A stretch of 64,000 nt of DNA from Rana temporaria (Eukaryota > Chordata > Amphibia > Anura > Ranidae): NCBI RefSeq assembly GCF_905171775.1, contig NC_053491.1:231079883-231143882 (forward strand), given 5' to 3'. Shown piece by piece: positions 53,670-64,000 of the stretch. The notes under the pieces are model-generated. The model ran no database searches. It saw nothing but the letters and a program-made list of their open reading frames with translations, and was not told where the DNA came from. Every line of letters starts with the position of its first letter. Positions within the stretch are counted from its first letter, which is position 1. Position numbers and translations under genes: made by a program.

Positions 53670-56600
53670 GTAAGCTCAGCCATGGGAAGTCTTTCCATTT
53701 ATATAAACTATTTTCTGGATGTGAAAAGGGAAGCTCTGGTCTTCCACACCCAATATTTCCTATTCCCCTTTTTCGTGTAACAAGACAGTAACTGCATACC
53801 ATGTACAGACTATTCGTCTTTTTCTTATCGTCCATGGACGGACACAGCCTTCTTGAGTCTTAACAAGTGGGTTATGTTCCTGTTCGGTCTCCTATGAACA
53901 GGAACATAACCCACTTGTCAAGACTTGAGAAGGCTGTGTCTGTCCATGGACGACGGAGAAAAGGATTTTACGGTGAGTACAAAAAATCCTATTTTTTAAT
54001 GTAGGGATGGTCTAAATTATATTTGTATATCCCACACCCACCGAACTGTCCTGAGCCACCCCCATCAAATCATTCTCTGCAGCTATTACCTTTTGTACCC
54101 CCTCCCTTTAGAATGTAAGCTCTGAGCAGGGCCCTCCTGCACCTTCTGTATTGTAATTGTGCTGTCCCTCCCTCCATGTTGTAAAGCGCTGCATAAACTG
54201 TTGGCGCTATATAAATCAATACATATTTATATTATATTTTGCACCAATGCCACTTTTTAAGACTGAGTACAAGTACTGATATTTTATTTTTTTTCCAAGT
54301 ACTGCGAAGCAGCTGTCAGAAAAGCTGTACAGGGAGATCGGTGCTTTTAACTGCCCTCACCACCGCACCGATCATCTGAGGCTGCCCAGCCCCCCTGTTA
54401 CACTGAGGACGCCGGGTGTACTGTCTGTCTGACAGATATCGGGTCAATCATAGGAGCATTTGCATGAGTACAAGTACTCGTGCAAATGCTCAATATCTGC
54501 ATCGATACTGGTATCGATGCAACCCTAGTATATAATATATACATTTAAAATTTTCCACAATGTCATGTTACAACCAAAAATGTAAATGTATTTTTGTGAT
54601 AGACCAACACAAAGTGGCACATAATTATGAAGTGGAAGGAAAATGATAAATGTTTTTCAAAATCTCTATATATAAAAGTTGTGTGTGTGTGTGTCAGTAT
54701 CACGTCCAAACGCCTAAAGATATTAACATGAAACTTGGCACACATGTTACTTATATGTCAGCAACAAACATAGGATAGGTGGTTTAACCCTTACCCACCC
54801 CCATTTGCCATGGTCGGGGTTTTTCTTTAAAGTCCCATTCAACTCTGGGAAATGTTACTTCATAACTTCCAAACGGCTGTACATATTTCGATAACGCTTG
54901 GTCACATGTTATATGTCCACTTAAACTATAGGATAGGTAATTTATCCCTTAACTACCCCCATTTGTGAGGGTCGGGGTTTTTGTTTAAAGTCCCATGCAA
55001 ATCAATGGGAAATGTATGTTCCCACATAACTTCTGTACGCCTGGAGATATTTCAATAATACCTGGTACACATATTACTTATATGCCAAATAAAAATATAT
55101 GACAGTGAAATTAACCCTTACCTACACCCTTATATAAAAGATGGGTATATTTATATTACTATGATTTTCCTCCCCAAAAGGTTAAGATAGGAAGACCGGG
55201 CAACGCCGGGTATTCAGCTAGTTGTTTATAAATATGTGAAAAGTGTGGCGTGCATTTGTATTCAGCCCCTTTACTCTGATACCCCTAACTAAAATCTAGT
55301 GGAACCAATTAGGCCATCTTTATGTAGAGCAACAATTCTTTTTCACATCCTTGGAGTTCTTTGCCATGAGGTGCCATGTTTAACTTCCAGTGACCAGTAT
55401 GAGAGAGTAATAGCACCAAATGTAACACACCTGCTCCCCATTCACACCTGAGAGCTTGTAACACTAAAGAGTCACGTGACACCAGGGAGGGAGATCGGCT
55501 AATTGGGGCCCAATATGGACATTTTCGCTTAGACATTAATGGCTGTGTGTTGAGTTATTTTGAGGGGACTGCAAATTTACACTGTTATACAAGCTGTACA
55601 CTCACTACTTTACATTGTAGGAAAGTGTAATTTCTTCAGTGTTGTCACATCAACAGAAATGTGAGTGGTTATGCAGGTTAAGTTACAGTATAGCTGTGAA
55701 GTGCTGTTCTGTCGTTCCCCCTGCAAATAATAAATTGCTTCCTACTATCCCTGTCTGTTCTGAAACCAATACAGCCGACAGGGACGCTTGGTCTCAAACA
55801 GGTAAAAAAAAAAAGTAAGGGATATTACTCACTCTTGTGACCTACTGTTAGTATAAAAGTAATTTTATGTCATCAATATTGCCGATTAAGTTGGATTAGA
55901 ATATAAATAACTGTTTAACACTGACATCATGGCAGTTCTAAAAATAGAGTAATGCAGTTCTGTCATGATTAGGCCTTATTCAGCAGATAAGCTGCTGCGT
56001 TTAGAGGTATGTGATATGATTCCATCGGGGGTGTATCATAAAATTGGTTTGCGCATGTTCAAGATCAAAAGTGGGCTCTAGACGCATGGTTTAAGTTGCA
56101 CATATCTTACAGGGGGTGTGGTTAAATAGTCTGAGATGACTTGCATCTGCGAAGTGTATGGCGGTGGGTACAGGGAGAGCAGTGTCCCAATCCTGGCATT
56201 CTACGGCAGCTGCCGTAGCAGGCTTATAGTGTGTGTGTGTGTGTGTGTGTGTGTAAATGGAATGAGTATGGCAAAACTGAAAACCTACCAAGACATGGCC
56301 GTCCACCTAAACAGACAGGCAGGGTAAAGAGAGCTTTAATCGGAGAAGCAGCCAAGAGGCCCACGGTAACTGGCGAAGCTGCAGAGATCCACAGCTCAGG
56401 TGGGAGAATCTATCCACAGGACAACTATTAGTTGTGCACTCCACAAATCTGGCCTTTATGGAAGAGTAGCAAGAAGATGGCCATTGTTGAATGAAAGCCA
56501 TAAGTTTTCCAGTTTGCGAGAAGTCATGTGGGGGACATGGCAAACATGTGGAAGAAGGTGCTCTGGTCAGATGGCACCAAAATGTTAGTTTTTGGCCTAA

Positions 56601-58807
56601 AAGCAAAACGCTATGTATGGTGGAAAACTAACACTGTTCATCACTCTGAACACACCACCACAAAGCCCCCCCCCCCCCCCTCATATGAAATGTGGTGGTG
56701 GCAGCATTATGTTGTGGGGAGGCTTTTCTTCGACAGGGAAGCTGGTCAGAGTTGATGGGATGATGGAGCCAAATACAGGGCAAGCCAAAATTTGAGACTG
56801 GGACGGAGGTTCAACTTTCAGCAGGACAATAAGCCTAAACATACAGCCAGAGCTACAATGGAATGGTTTTAGATCAAAGCATGTGATGAGAATCGGTGTG
56901 AAGACTTACATTTCTGTTCAGACGCTCTCCATCCAATCTGACAGAGCTTTAGCTATTTTGCAAAGACTAGGCAAAAATGTCACCGATGTGCAATTCCAGA
57001 AGAGACCTCCCCGCAAAAGATTTGCAGCTATAATTGCAGCAAAAGGTCGTTCTACAAAGTGTTGATTCATGGGGGCTGAATACAAATGCATGCCACACTT
57101 AACACCAATCTTTGTAAATAAAATAGGAGAACCATTTTTCATTTTCCTTCCACTTCACAATTATGAGCCACTTTATTTACAACAATAAAATACATTTACG
57201 TCTTATGGTTGCAACTCGACAAAATTTGGAAAATTTCAAGGGTATGAATGTGTGTACAGCACCATTGTCAAAGGATTGTGTACACTGCTAGTAGAGTTGA
57301 GAATTTTTCAGTCGAGTTAGGTTCAGTCAGGAATGCTACTTTAAGGCATTAATTTTCCTGCTCATGAAATACAATATAATCAGCTGGATCATAGAATTCC
57401 AGGTTTCCGGTCACTTTAAATAGTATTGGTCAAACTGTGGGCGACTTCACCTTTTTGTTGATGGAACTAAATAGTTGGCCCGACTACTTCTCCACCATTC
57501 AGGAGAGACTTTATCTACTCAGCTGTCAAGAAAATATCCAGGCAGTCTGCCAAGTTCTTAACAGAAACATTGTAACTATAATGCTTCCTTCTTGGATCAA
57601 AGGGATAAACTTATTTGTGTAAAGAAGAAAAATCTGCAGTCTGCCAAGTTTGTAATAGCATGAAACACTGTAACTTCTGTGTGTAAATGCAGGAAGTTTA
57701 ACCACTTAAAGTCCAAGTCTTTTTGGCACTTGTTTCTCAAGTTAAAATCCTTTCTTTTGCTAGAAAATTACTTGGAACCCCCAAACATTATATATTTTTT
57801 AGTAGAGACCCTAGGGAATAAAATTGCAATTGCTGCCATATTTTATGTATTTGCCCAGCGGTCTTTCAAATGCTATTTTTTGGGGGGGAAAATGCACATC
57901 AATGAATAAAAAAAAGAAACTGAAGTTGGCCCAATTTTTTTTTTTAATGTGAAAGATGTTATGCCACGAGAATCATGAGCTATCTTCTAAGCAAAAAAAA
58001 ATGATTCTCATTTTGGCCAGAATCGTGCAGCTCTATAGTACATTGTTTAGTAATGGCAATTGTGCCAGTTGCACCCATATTATCTATTGTATTTAAAATG
58101 ACAGGAAGCTTGAAATTCTTCTATTCTATTATGCAATAAATACATGCTGCAGCCCCTCTTTTGGAAACATCTATTGTGTATGTATAGCACAAAGTGGCTA
58201 TATGCTTTTAAAAGGGGAAGTTATCATTGCTTTTGGTGAACTTTTTAAATCTCCACAAATCTTTAGTTTGTAAAATATACTTTTCTGTGTCTACAGATTG
58301 TTTGTTTTATTTGAAAAATATATATATTTTTATTTTTTTCTTCCTCCTGGGCCTAAAGCAAACATGTCCTGACTGAAGACATTCTGTACCGTGAGGTAAC
58401 CAGTGACCAGAAGCTTTTAACCAGGAGGTTATTAACGAAGACCAACCGCCTACCACGTTGGGCCGAGCGCTTCCTCCCAGCCAATGTGGCCCATGCTGTG
58501 TACATTTTTGAAGACTCCATAATCGACCTTCATAAGAAAACCATGACAACCTATACCTGGAACATAAACCACAGCACAGTCATGGTAAGCAAGGACACTG
58601 TTTATATTTGTTCTTGCAGTCAACCCCACTGCTTAGACTAGTGTTTTAAGAGCTCTTAATTTGCAAAAAAATATAATATTTTTGTATTTACAGTCTGTGG
58701 AGGAACGCTGCACATACTGTGAAAATCCAGATAACAAAAATTGGACCGAGATTAAAAGGGAGGCTTGGGTGTCTTCACGTCTGTTTGGCTTTAGCAGACC
58801 CATACAA
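53578..58807 (+). CDS. PRELID1: PRELID1, mitochondrial phosphatidic acid carrier (first three coding exons)
   Basis: PRELID1 works with TRIAP1 in the mitochondrial intermembrane space, carrying phosphatidic acid toward cardiolipin synthesis. Exons 53578-53669, 58359-58584 and 58694-58807 join in phase to 144 codons, about two thirds of the human protein. They cover MVKYFLG, the SSWDQVFTAFWQRYPNPY signature of the PRELI/MSF1 domain, LTKTNRLPRWAERF, TTYTWNINH and EERCTYCEN ... WTEIKREAWVSSRLFG. The remaining domain end and the C-terminal helix are not found before 64000, so intron 3 must exceed 5.2 kb. It is divergent from RAB24, as in human. PRELID3-type paralogues differ strongly at the N-terminus, so PRELID1 is the best call. 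Confidence 0.94.
53816..53970. mobile_element. Palindromic MITE (GTCCATGGACGGACACAGCC)
   Basis: The left arm TCGTCCATGGACGGACACAG to GGTTATGTTCCTGTTC is mirrored by GAACAGGAACATAACCC to CTGTCCATGGACGACGG. A short loop separates the arms. Located in PRELID1 intron 1. Confidence 0.8.
54040..54235 (+). repeat. Interspersed repeat (TAAAGCGCTGCATAAACTGT)
   Basis: The body AGAATGTAAGCTCTGAGCAG and tail GCGCTATATAAATCAATAC match a repeat common in amphibian genomes as I remember it; class (SINE or DNA element) not certain. Confidence 0.5.
54240..54527. mobile_element. Decayed hAT-type element, family of 18455-19488
   Basis: TAAGACTGAGTACAAGTACTG at the left and GATACTGGTATCGATGCAAC then CCTAG at the right follow the family; internal sequence resembles the copy at 25917-26867. 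No duplication recognised. Confidence 0.6.
54663..55221 (+). mobile_element. Non-autonomous Helitron
   Basis: Starts TCTCTATATATAAAAG and ends in CTAG, preceded by the hairpin GACCGGGCAACGCCGGGTAT typical of Helitron 3' ends. It is inserted between A (54662) and T (55222) with no target duplication, as expected. The surrounding Tc1 text continues across it. No Rep/helicase; a passenger element. Confidence 0.88.
55310..55660 (+). mobile_element. Fragment of another DNA transposon
   Basis: CCATGAGGTGCCATGTTTAA, AACACACCTGCTCCCCATTC and GCAAATTTACACTGTTATAC agree with a Tc1-type family end that I recall from fish and frogs. Its borders are unclear. Confidence 0.45.
56229..56254 (+). repeat. (GT)n microsatellite
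   Basis: Thirteen GT dinucleotides within the Tc1 relic, just before the transposase remains. Confidence 0.95.
56256..57065 (+). pseudogene. Tc1-like transposase relic
   Basis: KLKTYQDMAVHLNRQAGR and TTISCALHKSGLYGRVARR (DNA-binding part), YVWWKTN and GGGSIMLWGGFSSTGKLVRV (middle) and a QQDNKPKHTARATMEW stretch (catalytic part) occur in order across three frames. It lacks an intact frame and key C-terminal acidic context. Confidence 0.8.
57700..57960 (+). repeat. Interspersed frog-type repeat (TTAACCACTTAAAGTCC)
   Basis: GCACTTGTTTCTCAAGTTAA, AATTACTTGGAACCCCCAAA and GCGGTCTTTCAAATGCTATT characterise a family I associate with ranid genomes. Located in PRELID1 intron 1, 400 bp before exon 2. 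Confidence 0.55.
58359..58584 (+). CDS. PRELID1: PRELID1 coding exon 2
   Basis: Acceptor ...GCCTAAAG, then SKHVLTEDILYREVTSDQKL onward through RWAERFLPANVAHAVYIFED to NINHSTVM. Donor GTAAGC. Confidence 0.95.
58694..58807 (+). CDS. PRELID1: PRELID1 coding exon 3
   Basis: Acceptor TATTTACAG, 38 codons SVEERCTYCENPDNKNWTEI then KREAWVSSRLFGFSRPIQ. Donor GTGAGT. The preceding intron is only 109 bp. Confidence 0.95.
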
Positions 58808-59779
58808 GTGAGTTGAGTCTATATTTTGGCTGGGATAAAACATTTTTTTTTTAACTGATCGAAGATGTAAAAGTCCATGTTTACAAATTCTTCAGCCTTC
58901 GTCCAAGTAGAGAAATTATGAACTGTATTTTGTGCCATGGACATTTGGCGTACTTGTTTAATTCTAATAGAGTTTAAATGCTATCAAAGAAAATCATAAG
59001 TGTCTGGCGCATTCTTTTGTGGCTTCGCATGGCAAATGTCAGCACAGGTGACAGCTTCATGTACCTTCGTTTAGCTATGAATAAGAACTAAAGGTTGGTG
59101 TGAAATGCATCAACTTTTTACCCCGTCTGCTGTGGCATGCTTTTTGTGTCTTTGATTTTTAAAATAAAAGCAATTTATTTTTGGTGTTTGGCTGTCCTGA
59201 ACGTTTTTCCTTCATTTTGCATCATTCCATGCATTGTTGGCACCCATGGCTTTGGATCAAGTGATGAGAATTTCTTATTGGTATCCTAGAGCGGTGATTT
59301 TTCATTTCGGCTTCATGTACCTGTTAGTGTGCATGATGCACTGACTGGACACTCCATCTTTGCAGCAGACTGATATCCCTGCTGTTGCAGCAGACACACA
59401 GACAGAACAGCTGATGAGGATTTTTGAAACTGGGCAACTTAAGCCTGATGAGAATTCTTTGCGATCAAGTCCATTCCCCTTTTAATTGGCAGTGAGCAAA
59501 TTAATGGCCAATAGACAGACTGCTATTGTCTGTAGAATATGCCCACAGCCTGCTGTCATTTACAAGGAGAATGAACCTGATGTGGAATGTATAACTTGGC
59601 GTAGCAACCAGTGATGGGTAGGGAGTGGGTAGTGGTGACAAACATGACGCCTGCTGCACAGAGACAGGCACTCTGACAAACGTCCATGCAGGGTAGCATC
59701 GCTCTAACTGTGAAAACCTCCAAATATGAATGTTGGTTACTGGTACCTTCACTACAGGTACCAGGTTTCAAGCGTCCTC

Positions 59780-61968
59780 CCACTCATCACAACTCAGAAT
59801 CTGTAAATTCTTCGGTTATAGCCAAATACAAAGTAACTGCTAACATGTTTTGGTGAAGAGCCTTGTTAACAGCATAGTTGCCCATATAACCAGCACCAAC
59901 ATGTATACAAAAAGACTAGAACCACTTCCAGTCAATGCGATTAGCTATAGATGAGATTGAATCGCCATTGCATAGAGACTCTCTGAATGCAAACTTTTTT
60001 TGCATAGATTTAAAATGCATTTATTTGACACAATAACCATGAAAAAACAATGATTGTAATCATAGATTATCGTACATGAATTCTGTGATTTAAAAATCAG
60101 AATTAAAAACCATTAAACTTTTTGTGGGTCAAAACTGAGATTTCAGGAAAATAAATGATTCGTAGTGAGAGATATTGAGGGGAAATTGGGGTATATGAAT
60201 ATAGATGAGGACATTGCGCATCCAACCTATTGGCTGTAGTTGTAAAAATACATCAACATATCTAAAATTCTTGTCGGCATTCTCGTTAAGTTAAAAATCC
60301 ACCAAACTTTTCTCTAATAGCTTGCTATTAGTTTAGCTACATTTGATAAACCCTTATTCTGATTGATATGAGGCTCCAGGAAAGGGTTCGCTCACCCATG
60401 TCCTGAGATCTAATCGTGCAGCCCACATACTGCACAATGTATACTCTATTGCAGGGGTCTCCAAACTTCATTTCGAGGGCCACCTCGTAAATTTTACACA
60501 TACTCGGGGGCAGAGGGAAAAAAAAGATTTATTATTAAATCCACAGCAGCGGAATAGAATAAAATGTACCAGGCTTCTGGAAGCGGGGCTAGATGGTGCA
60601 CCTGTGTCCTACTCCTGCAGCTAAATGTAGTTAAACTTCCATTGTGCATTAAATCTGTGTCCCCATCAGTCTCCCAACACATTTGTGTCTCCATCACTCA
60701 TCAGATGATCCCTGCCAACTGATGTCTCCATCAGAGCCCCTATGCACATTTGTGTCACCCTCAGACCATCAGATCCCCCTGTGTCCCCATCACAGCCATC
60801 AAACCCCCTACAACGGTGTCCCCTTCAGTGCCATAACCACCCCCCCAGCTTTGTCCCTTCAGTGTCAAACTCCCCCAAAATGTGTCCCATTCAGTTCCAT
60901 AACCCCCCACAACTGTGTCCCCCCTCACTGCCATAACTGTGTCCCATTCAGAGCAATCAACTCCGCCACACTAACAACTGTGCCCCCAACATAGCCAATT
61001 CATTCCATTCTGCACATTTGTTTCCTCCTCATCAGTCTCGCCGTACTTTACCACTATGCCTCAAGTGCAGACCTTCTGCACTTCCCCCATCTTGGCTCCC
61101 GCCCCGCTGTTACACTTTATTGGTCGAGGCCCGAGCAAGCGCTGGGATTGGTTGTGGCAGAGCGCTGGGATTGGTTGTGGCGGGGAGTGGTGGGACCTGT
61201 GCTGCATACTGCCGGGGCTGAGTATGCATCACAGGTTTTGCAACCCCACAATGCTTTGGAACAAAGACCGTCCATGCGTAAGTCTAATGACTAGCTGCAG
61301 GCCGGTAAAAATGGCCTAGCGGGCCGGATGTGGCCCGCGGGCCGTACTTTGGAGACCCCTACTCTATTGCATAAACTACATTGGAGGAACCACAGTTTAT
61401 GTAGTCCTGCACAAACTCATTCCGTGTAGCAAAAGATTGTACAATCTTCAGGCTTTTTCTTTTTTGTATGTTTGTGGCAGACATGTGTTGGTGCCACATG
61501 CATATCATCCATTGGCACTTAACCATGTCCTCGCCACACCTTTTGGACAAAAACAAACTGGGTGATAACATTGCTCAGTTTTAGCCCCACTGCTGGAAAA
61601 TCTACGCCCTCTTTAGGAATGGAACAAGTTCCAATCAGTGGACAAGATAGGTAACTGTTTAATGAGATCCTTAATTTGATTACATTCTCCTGAAAAAGTG
61701 GTAGCAAAAGTAAGAATATCTTGGCCATTGGATTTGTGTGGGATTTTTTATATGGGCTTTGTTTTAATAATATGGATCTATCCCTGTCTGCTCTATTGTT
61801 TTCCCTGGAGTTATATTTGCATGCTACTAATCTATTTAGGCTATTTTCGCACTCCTGGACAAAGCTTCTTTCAGTGAAACAATTTCTCTTGGCACTCATA
61901 CATTCACCAAGTGGAACGGATCCAATCGTGAGTGCGACAACTGGTCGCCAGCGCTTTCTTTCCGGCAA
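59780..61968 (-). mobile_element. Penelope-like retroelement relic, split by a hAT element
   Basis: On the minus strand an RT-proximal linker (61700-61570) is followed by NCGSSNVVYAIE, then, after the hAT insert, CSMWAARLDLRTW-type text. The pattern CxxQYVGxTxRxLxxRxxEH of a GIY-YIG endonuclease can be traced over the join in shifted frames. The 3' part near 59850 (CTTCACCAAAACATGTTAGC) resembles Penelope tails. Heavily decayed; class call moderate. Confidence 0.5.
60452..61361. mobile_element. hAT-type element (CAGGGGTCTCCAAA) with perfect 8-bp duplication
   Basis: Ends CAGGGGTCTCCAAACTTC and GTACTTTGGAGACCCCTA with exact CTCTATTG on both sides (60444-60451, 61362-61369). GCGGGCCGGATGTGGCCCGC palindrome at the right. 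Interior 60660-61010 is a loose TGTGTCCCCATCAG-type tandem repeat. No transposase. Confidence 0.9.
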
Positions 61969-62300
61969 GTGCGTGTAGATACGGTTCCACTTGTAGTATT
62001 ACCCTCCGAATTGATATCCAGAAAATTTGGTTTTCAAAACTTACATTTCAATTGGTTTTCAAAATTTTCCAGCCGAAAAAAGAACAAAAGGACATAAAAT
62101 ATTGTATAGCAAGTACTTGGCAGGGCATACAGTATTGCCGGCTGTAAAACTGAAGTAATTTATGCAGGACAAATAACCAAAGACAGTACAAAGCAAGATC
62201 CGATCGGTTGAATGTAATGCAAAGTTTCTGTAACATAACAATGTCCAGCCTGCCAGAGTGTGCATTGGCGAACAAAGGAGAATGGAGATATAGTGTAGAG

Positions 62301-62595
62301 CAGGGGTCTCCAAACTGTAGCCCTTTGCTAGTCTTTATCCGGCCCTTGGGGCACTATTCCTCCCTCTGACACCAACAATGTTGCACTATTTCTTCCACCG
62401 ATACCAATGATGGGATACTATTCTTACTACTAATAGGGGCACTACTCCTACTCCTATTGACCACCAACCCTGAGACCATATTTATTCTCGGGCCGAGCCC
62501 GTGACATTTTCTGCCCCTGCTGGCAATAATCCGGCCCTCTTTAAAGTCTGAAGGACAATAAACTGCCCTTTGTTTGAAGAGTTTGTAGATCCCTG
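62301..62595. mobile_element. hAT-type element, family of 60452 and 25790
   Basis: Starts CAGGGGTCTCCAAACTGTAG, ends GTTTGTAGATCCCTG. GTGTAGAG (62293-62300) versus ATGTAGAG (62596-62603) is a duplication with one mismatch. Confidence 0.75.
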
Positions 62596-63618
62596 ATGTA
62601 GAGGTTGGGAAAAGAAAATGGAGAGCCGAGAAAGATAGGTAAAGAGTAGTGAGGGAGAAAAAGGAAAACCACCCGCCCCAGAACCTCCCCGCAACCGGGG
62701 ATCCCAACCACGCGACGCCTCCCCAAAGAGGGGGGGGGGGTCCATCAGGCGATCGAGGCCTCCAGCACATCCCATAGCTCCCATACCCGGTTGTGAGTAT
62801 CGAGCGTGTTATTCAGGGAAGCTGTCATATACTCCATCCTTTTGACGTCCCTGATTCTGGAGCTCTTGGAGGCCTGCTTCCATAGAAAATTGGTTTTAGA
62901 TTTATCAATTGCAACCAAATTCCAGGTTCAGATTATTAAAGTGGTTATTAAGCCACTCTAACCTGTACACCACCGGCACTGCCTCCCCTCTGTGAGATTT
63001 ATAAGAATAAATGCTGCAAATACCTAATTTCACAGCAGAGATTGCAATCACATGACAGGTCAGCTTTCTCCTTTCCTCATCTGAGGTGGGGCTAAAAAAA
63101 ATCTGCTGTCAGTCTGGAGGGAGGAGGAGAGGGCTGGCTGGTTATGTGATCGCAATCTCGCCTCTTAAATTGGGTCTTTATAAATCATTCAGAGGGGGAC
63201 ACTGCAATAGGAGGCAGCGCTGAAGGTGTATGCAGGTTAGTGTTATGAGAGCAGCAGGAGGGGGAGGGGCGGCTCTCACACAGAGGGGGGGGGGGGGGGA
63301 TAGAGCCACGTAAACTGACCAGTTTCTGGTCTCAGCAGCCGTGATGCACCGTTTGGTCAGTTTAGAAGGGTGTGGAGAAACTGGCAGGATCAGACAGGTT
63401 TTTGGTGTTACAGGGGGCCAAATGGCACAGGATAAGCTATAACATTTTTTTTTTTTGGGTGGGGGGTGTTGACAAATGGTTCAAGATACTGGTTCAAGCG
63501 AAAGATGTCCTCTGCAGTACACTGCCATAAATAGCAGGTAATCTATGAATCAACGTACCATTTTGATGTCTCGCAAAAGGATTGGGAAGAAAAAAATTCC
63601 TCCCACCACCCTATAGAG

Positions 63619-63754
63619 CAGTGATGGCAAACCTTGGCACCCCAGATGTTTTGGAACTACATTTCCCATGATGCTCATCTACACTGCAGAGTGCATGAGC
63701 ATCATGGGAAATGTAGTTCCAAAACATCTGGGGTGCCAAGGTTCGCCATCACTG
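63619..63754. mobile_element. 136-bp palindromic hAT MITE with perfect 8-bp duplication
   Basis: CAGTGATGGCAAACCTTGGC and its near-exact complement GCCAAGGTTCGCCATCACTG form the ends. The whole element is a hairpin with arms of about 58 bases. CTATAGAG is duplicated (63611-63618, 63755-63762). Confidence 0.93.
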
Positions 63755-63801
63755 CTATAGAGGCACCTTTACACTGGCGGTAAAGCTTATTGTCAAAAGA
63801 A

Positions 63802-64000
63802 AATGGGGCTTTTTAACAAGAAATCAACCATCATGCTATAGGAACTAAAGCATTGGAGATGAAATTCGAGGGCATCAAGCCAATTCATGTGGAATATGCC
63901 TTTTACATCCCTTGTGATCCAAATGGCAGTGTCATTCCATGTCATACATTCAGTGATGAAGGTTGGAATGGCACCAAAGATATATATGTGACAACTAAAC
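63802..64000 (+). other. Open frame running off the window, unidentified
   Basis: After a TAA a frame stays open to the window edge (about 66 codons), reading KFEGIKPIHVEYAFYIPCDP and onward. It does not match the expected PRELID1 exons, and I do not recognise a family. It could be chance or a piece of a transposon. Confidence 0.2.

Larger units (their letters stand above)
54540..57270 (+). mobile_element. Tc1-like transposon relic split by a Helitron and other inserts
   Basis: The end sequence GTTACAACCAAAAATGTAAA and AAAGTGGCACATAATTATG at the left, and their counterpart AATTTCAAGGGTATGAATG at the right, bracket transposase remains. Inserts: the Helitron at 54663-55221 and foreign DNA at about 55310-56240. 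Confidence 0.75.

Noticed and set aside
60683..60994. ORF rich in CVPF/SITPH repeats
   Set aside because: Loose tandem repeat inside the hAT element at 60452-61361, not a gene.

Overview
This is vertebrate nuclear DNA, most probably from a frog. Two ordinary vertebrate genes are present, with GT/AG introns swollen by nested DNA-transposon derivatives. Several repeat families look like ones I associate with ranid frogs; that species-level placement is from memory, not from a search. No bacterial, phage or CRISPR content is visible.

Two genes organise the window. RAB24 lies on the minus strand. Its eight coding exons run from 51226 down to 8087 and add up to exactly 203 codons, the length of human RAB24. 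Only about 0.6 kb of that 43 kb is coding. PRELID1 lies on the plus strand, head to head with RAB24. Its start codon is at 53578, three coding exons are present (last at 58694-58807), and its 3' exons fall beyond the window. The genes share a short CpG-rich divergent promoter (about 51.45-51.74 kb) with ETS-like sites, an E-box palindrome and a YY1-like motif. The same RAB24/PRELID1 head-to-head pair exists in human, so the order is conserved synteny. The two proteins act in different places: RAB24 is an atypical Rab GTPase of the autophagy/late endosome system, and PRELID1 carries phosphatidic acid across the mitochondrial intermembrane space.

Layout: 1-5.15 kb holds a nearly intact L1/Tx1-group LINE with one frame change in ORF2. 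5.2-8.1 kb holds nested MITEs and the presumed RAB24 3' UTR. RAB24 intron 7 (8.2-14.7 kb) has a C-rich tandem array and a 2.6-kb 34-bp minisatellite. Intron 6 (14.8-25.1 kb) has several MITEs, a hAT-type element with an internal satellite, and a decayed LINE. Intron 5 (25.2-30.8 kb) is mostly one Tc1-like element containing further insertions. Intron 4 is only 80 bp. Intron 2 (33.6-46.1 kb) is almost entirely nested MITEs plus a second Tc1 relic. Intron 1 (46.2-51.1 kb) is a purine-rich satellite.

The most unusual structure is in RAB24 intron 1. The last 37 or so bases of coding exon 1, together with its GTGAGT splice donor, have been amplified with neighbouring pyrimidine-rich DNA into 13 extra copies. 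The last part forms a 489-bp higher-order repeat whose final member is the genuine exon. The gene therefore carries 13 decoy exon ends and donors directly downstream of the real one.

PRELID1 intron space and flank (53.7-64 kb) hold a third Tc1 relic split by a Helitron, a Penelope-like relic split by a hAT element with a perfect 8-bp target duplication, and several short MITEs. The stretches at 14.6-15.4, 17.1-17.65, 18.1-18.4, 20.7-21.7, 29.6-30.0, 31.1-31.7, 42.1-42.4, 43.5-43.85, 45.8-46.1, 55.7-56.2, 57.3-57.7, 58.8-59.75 and 62.6-63.6 kb hold nothing I can name beyond AT-rich intron or flank sequence.
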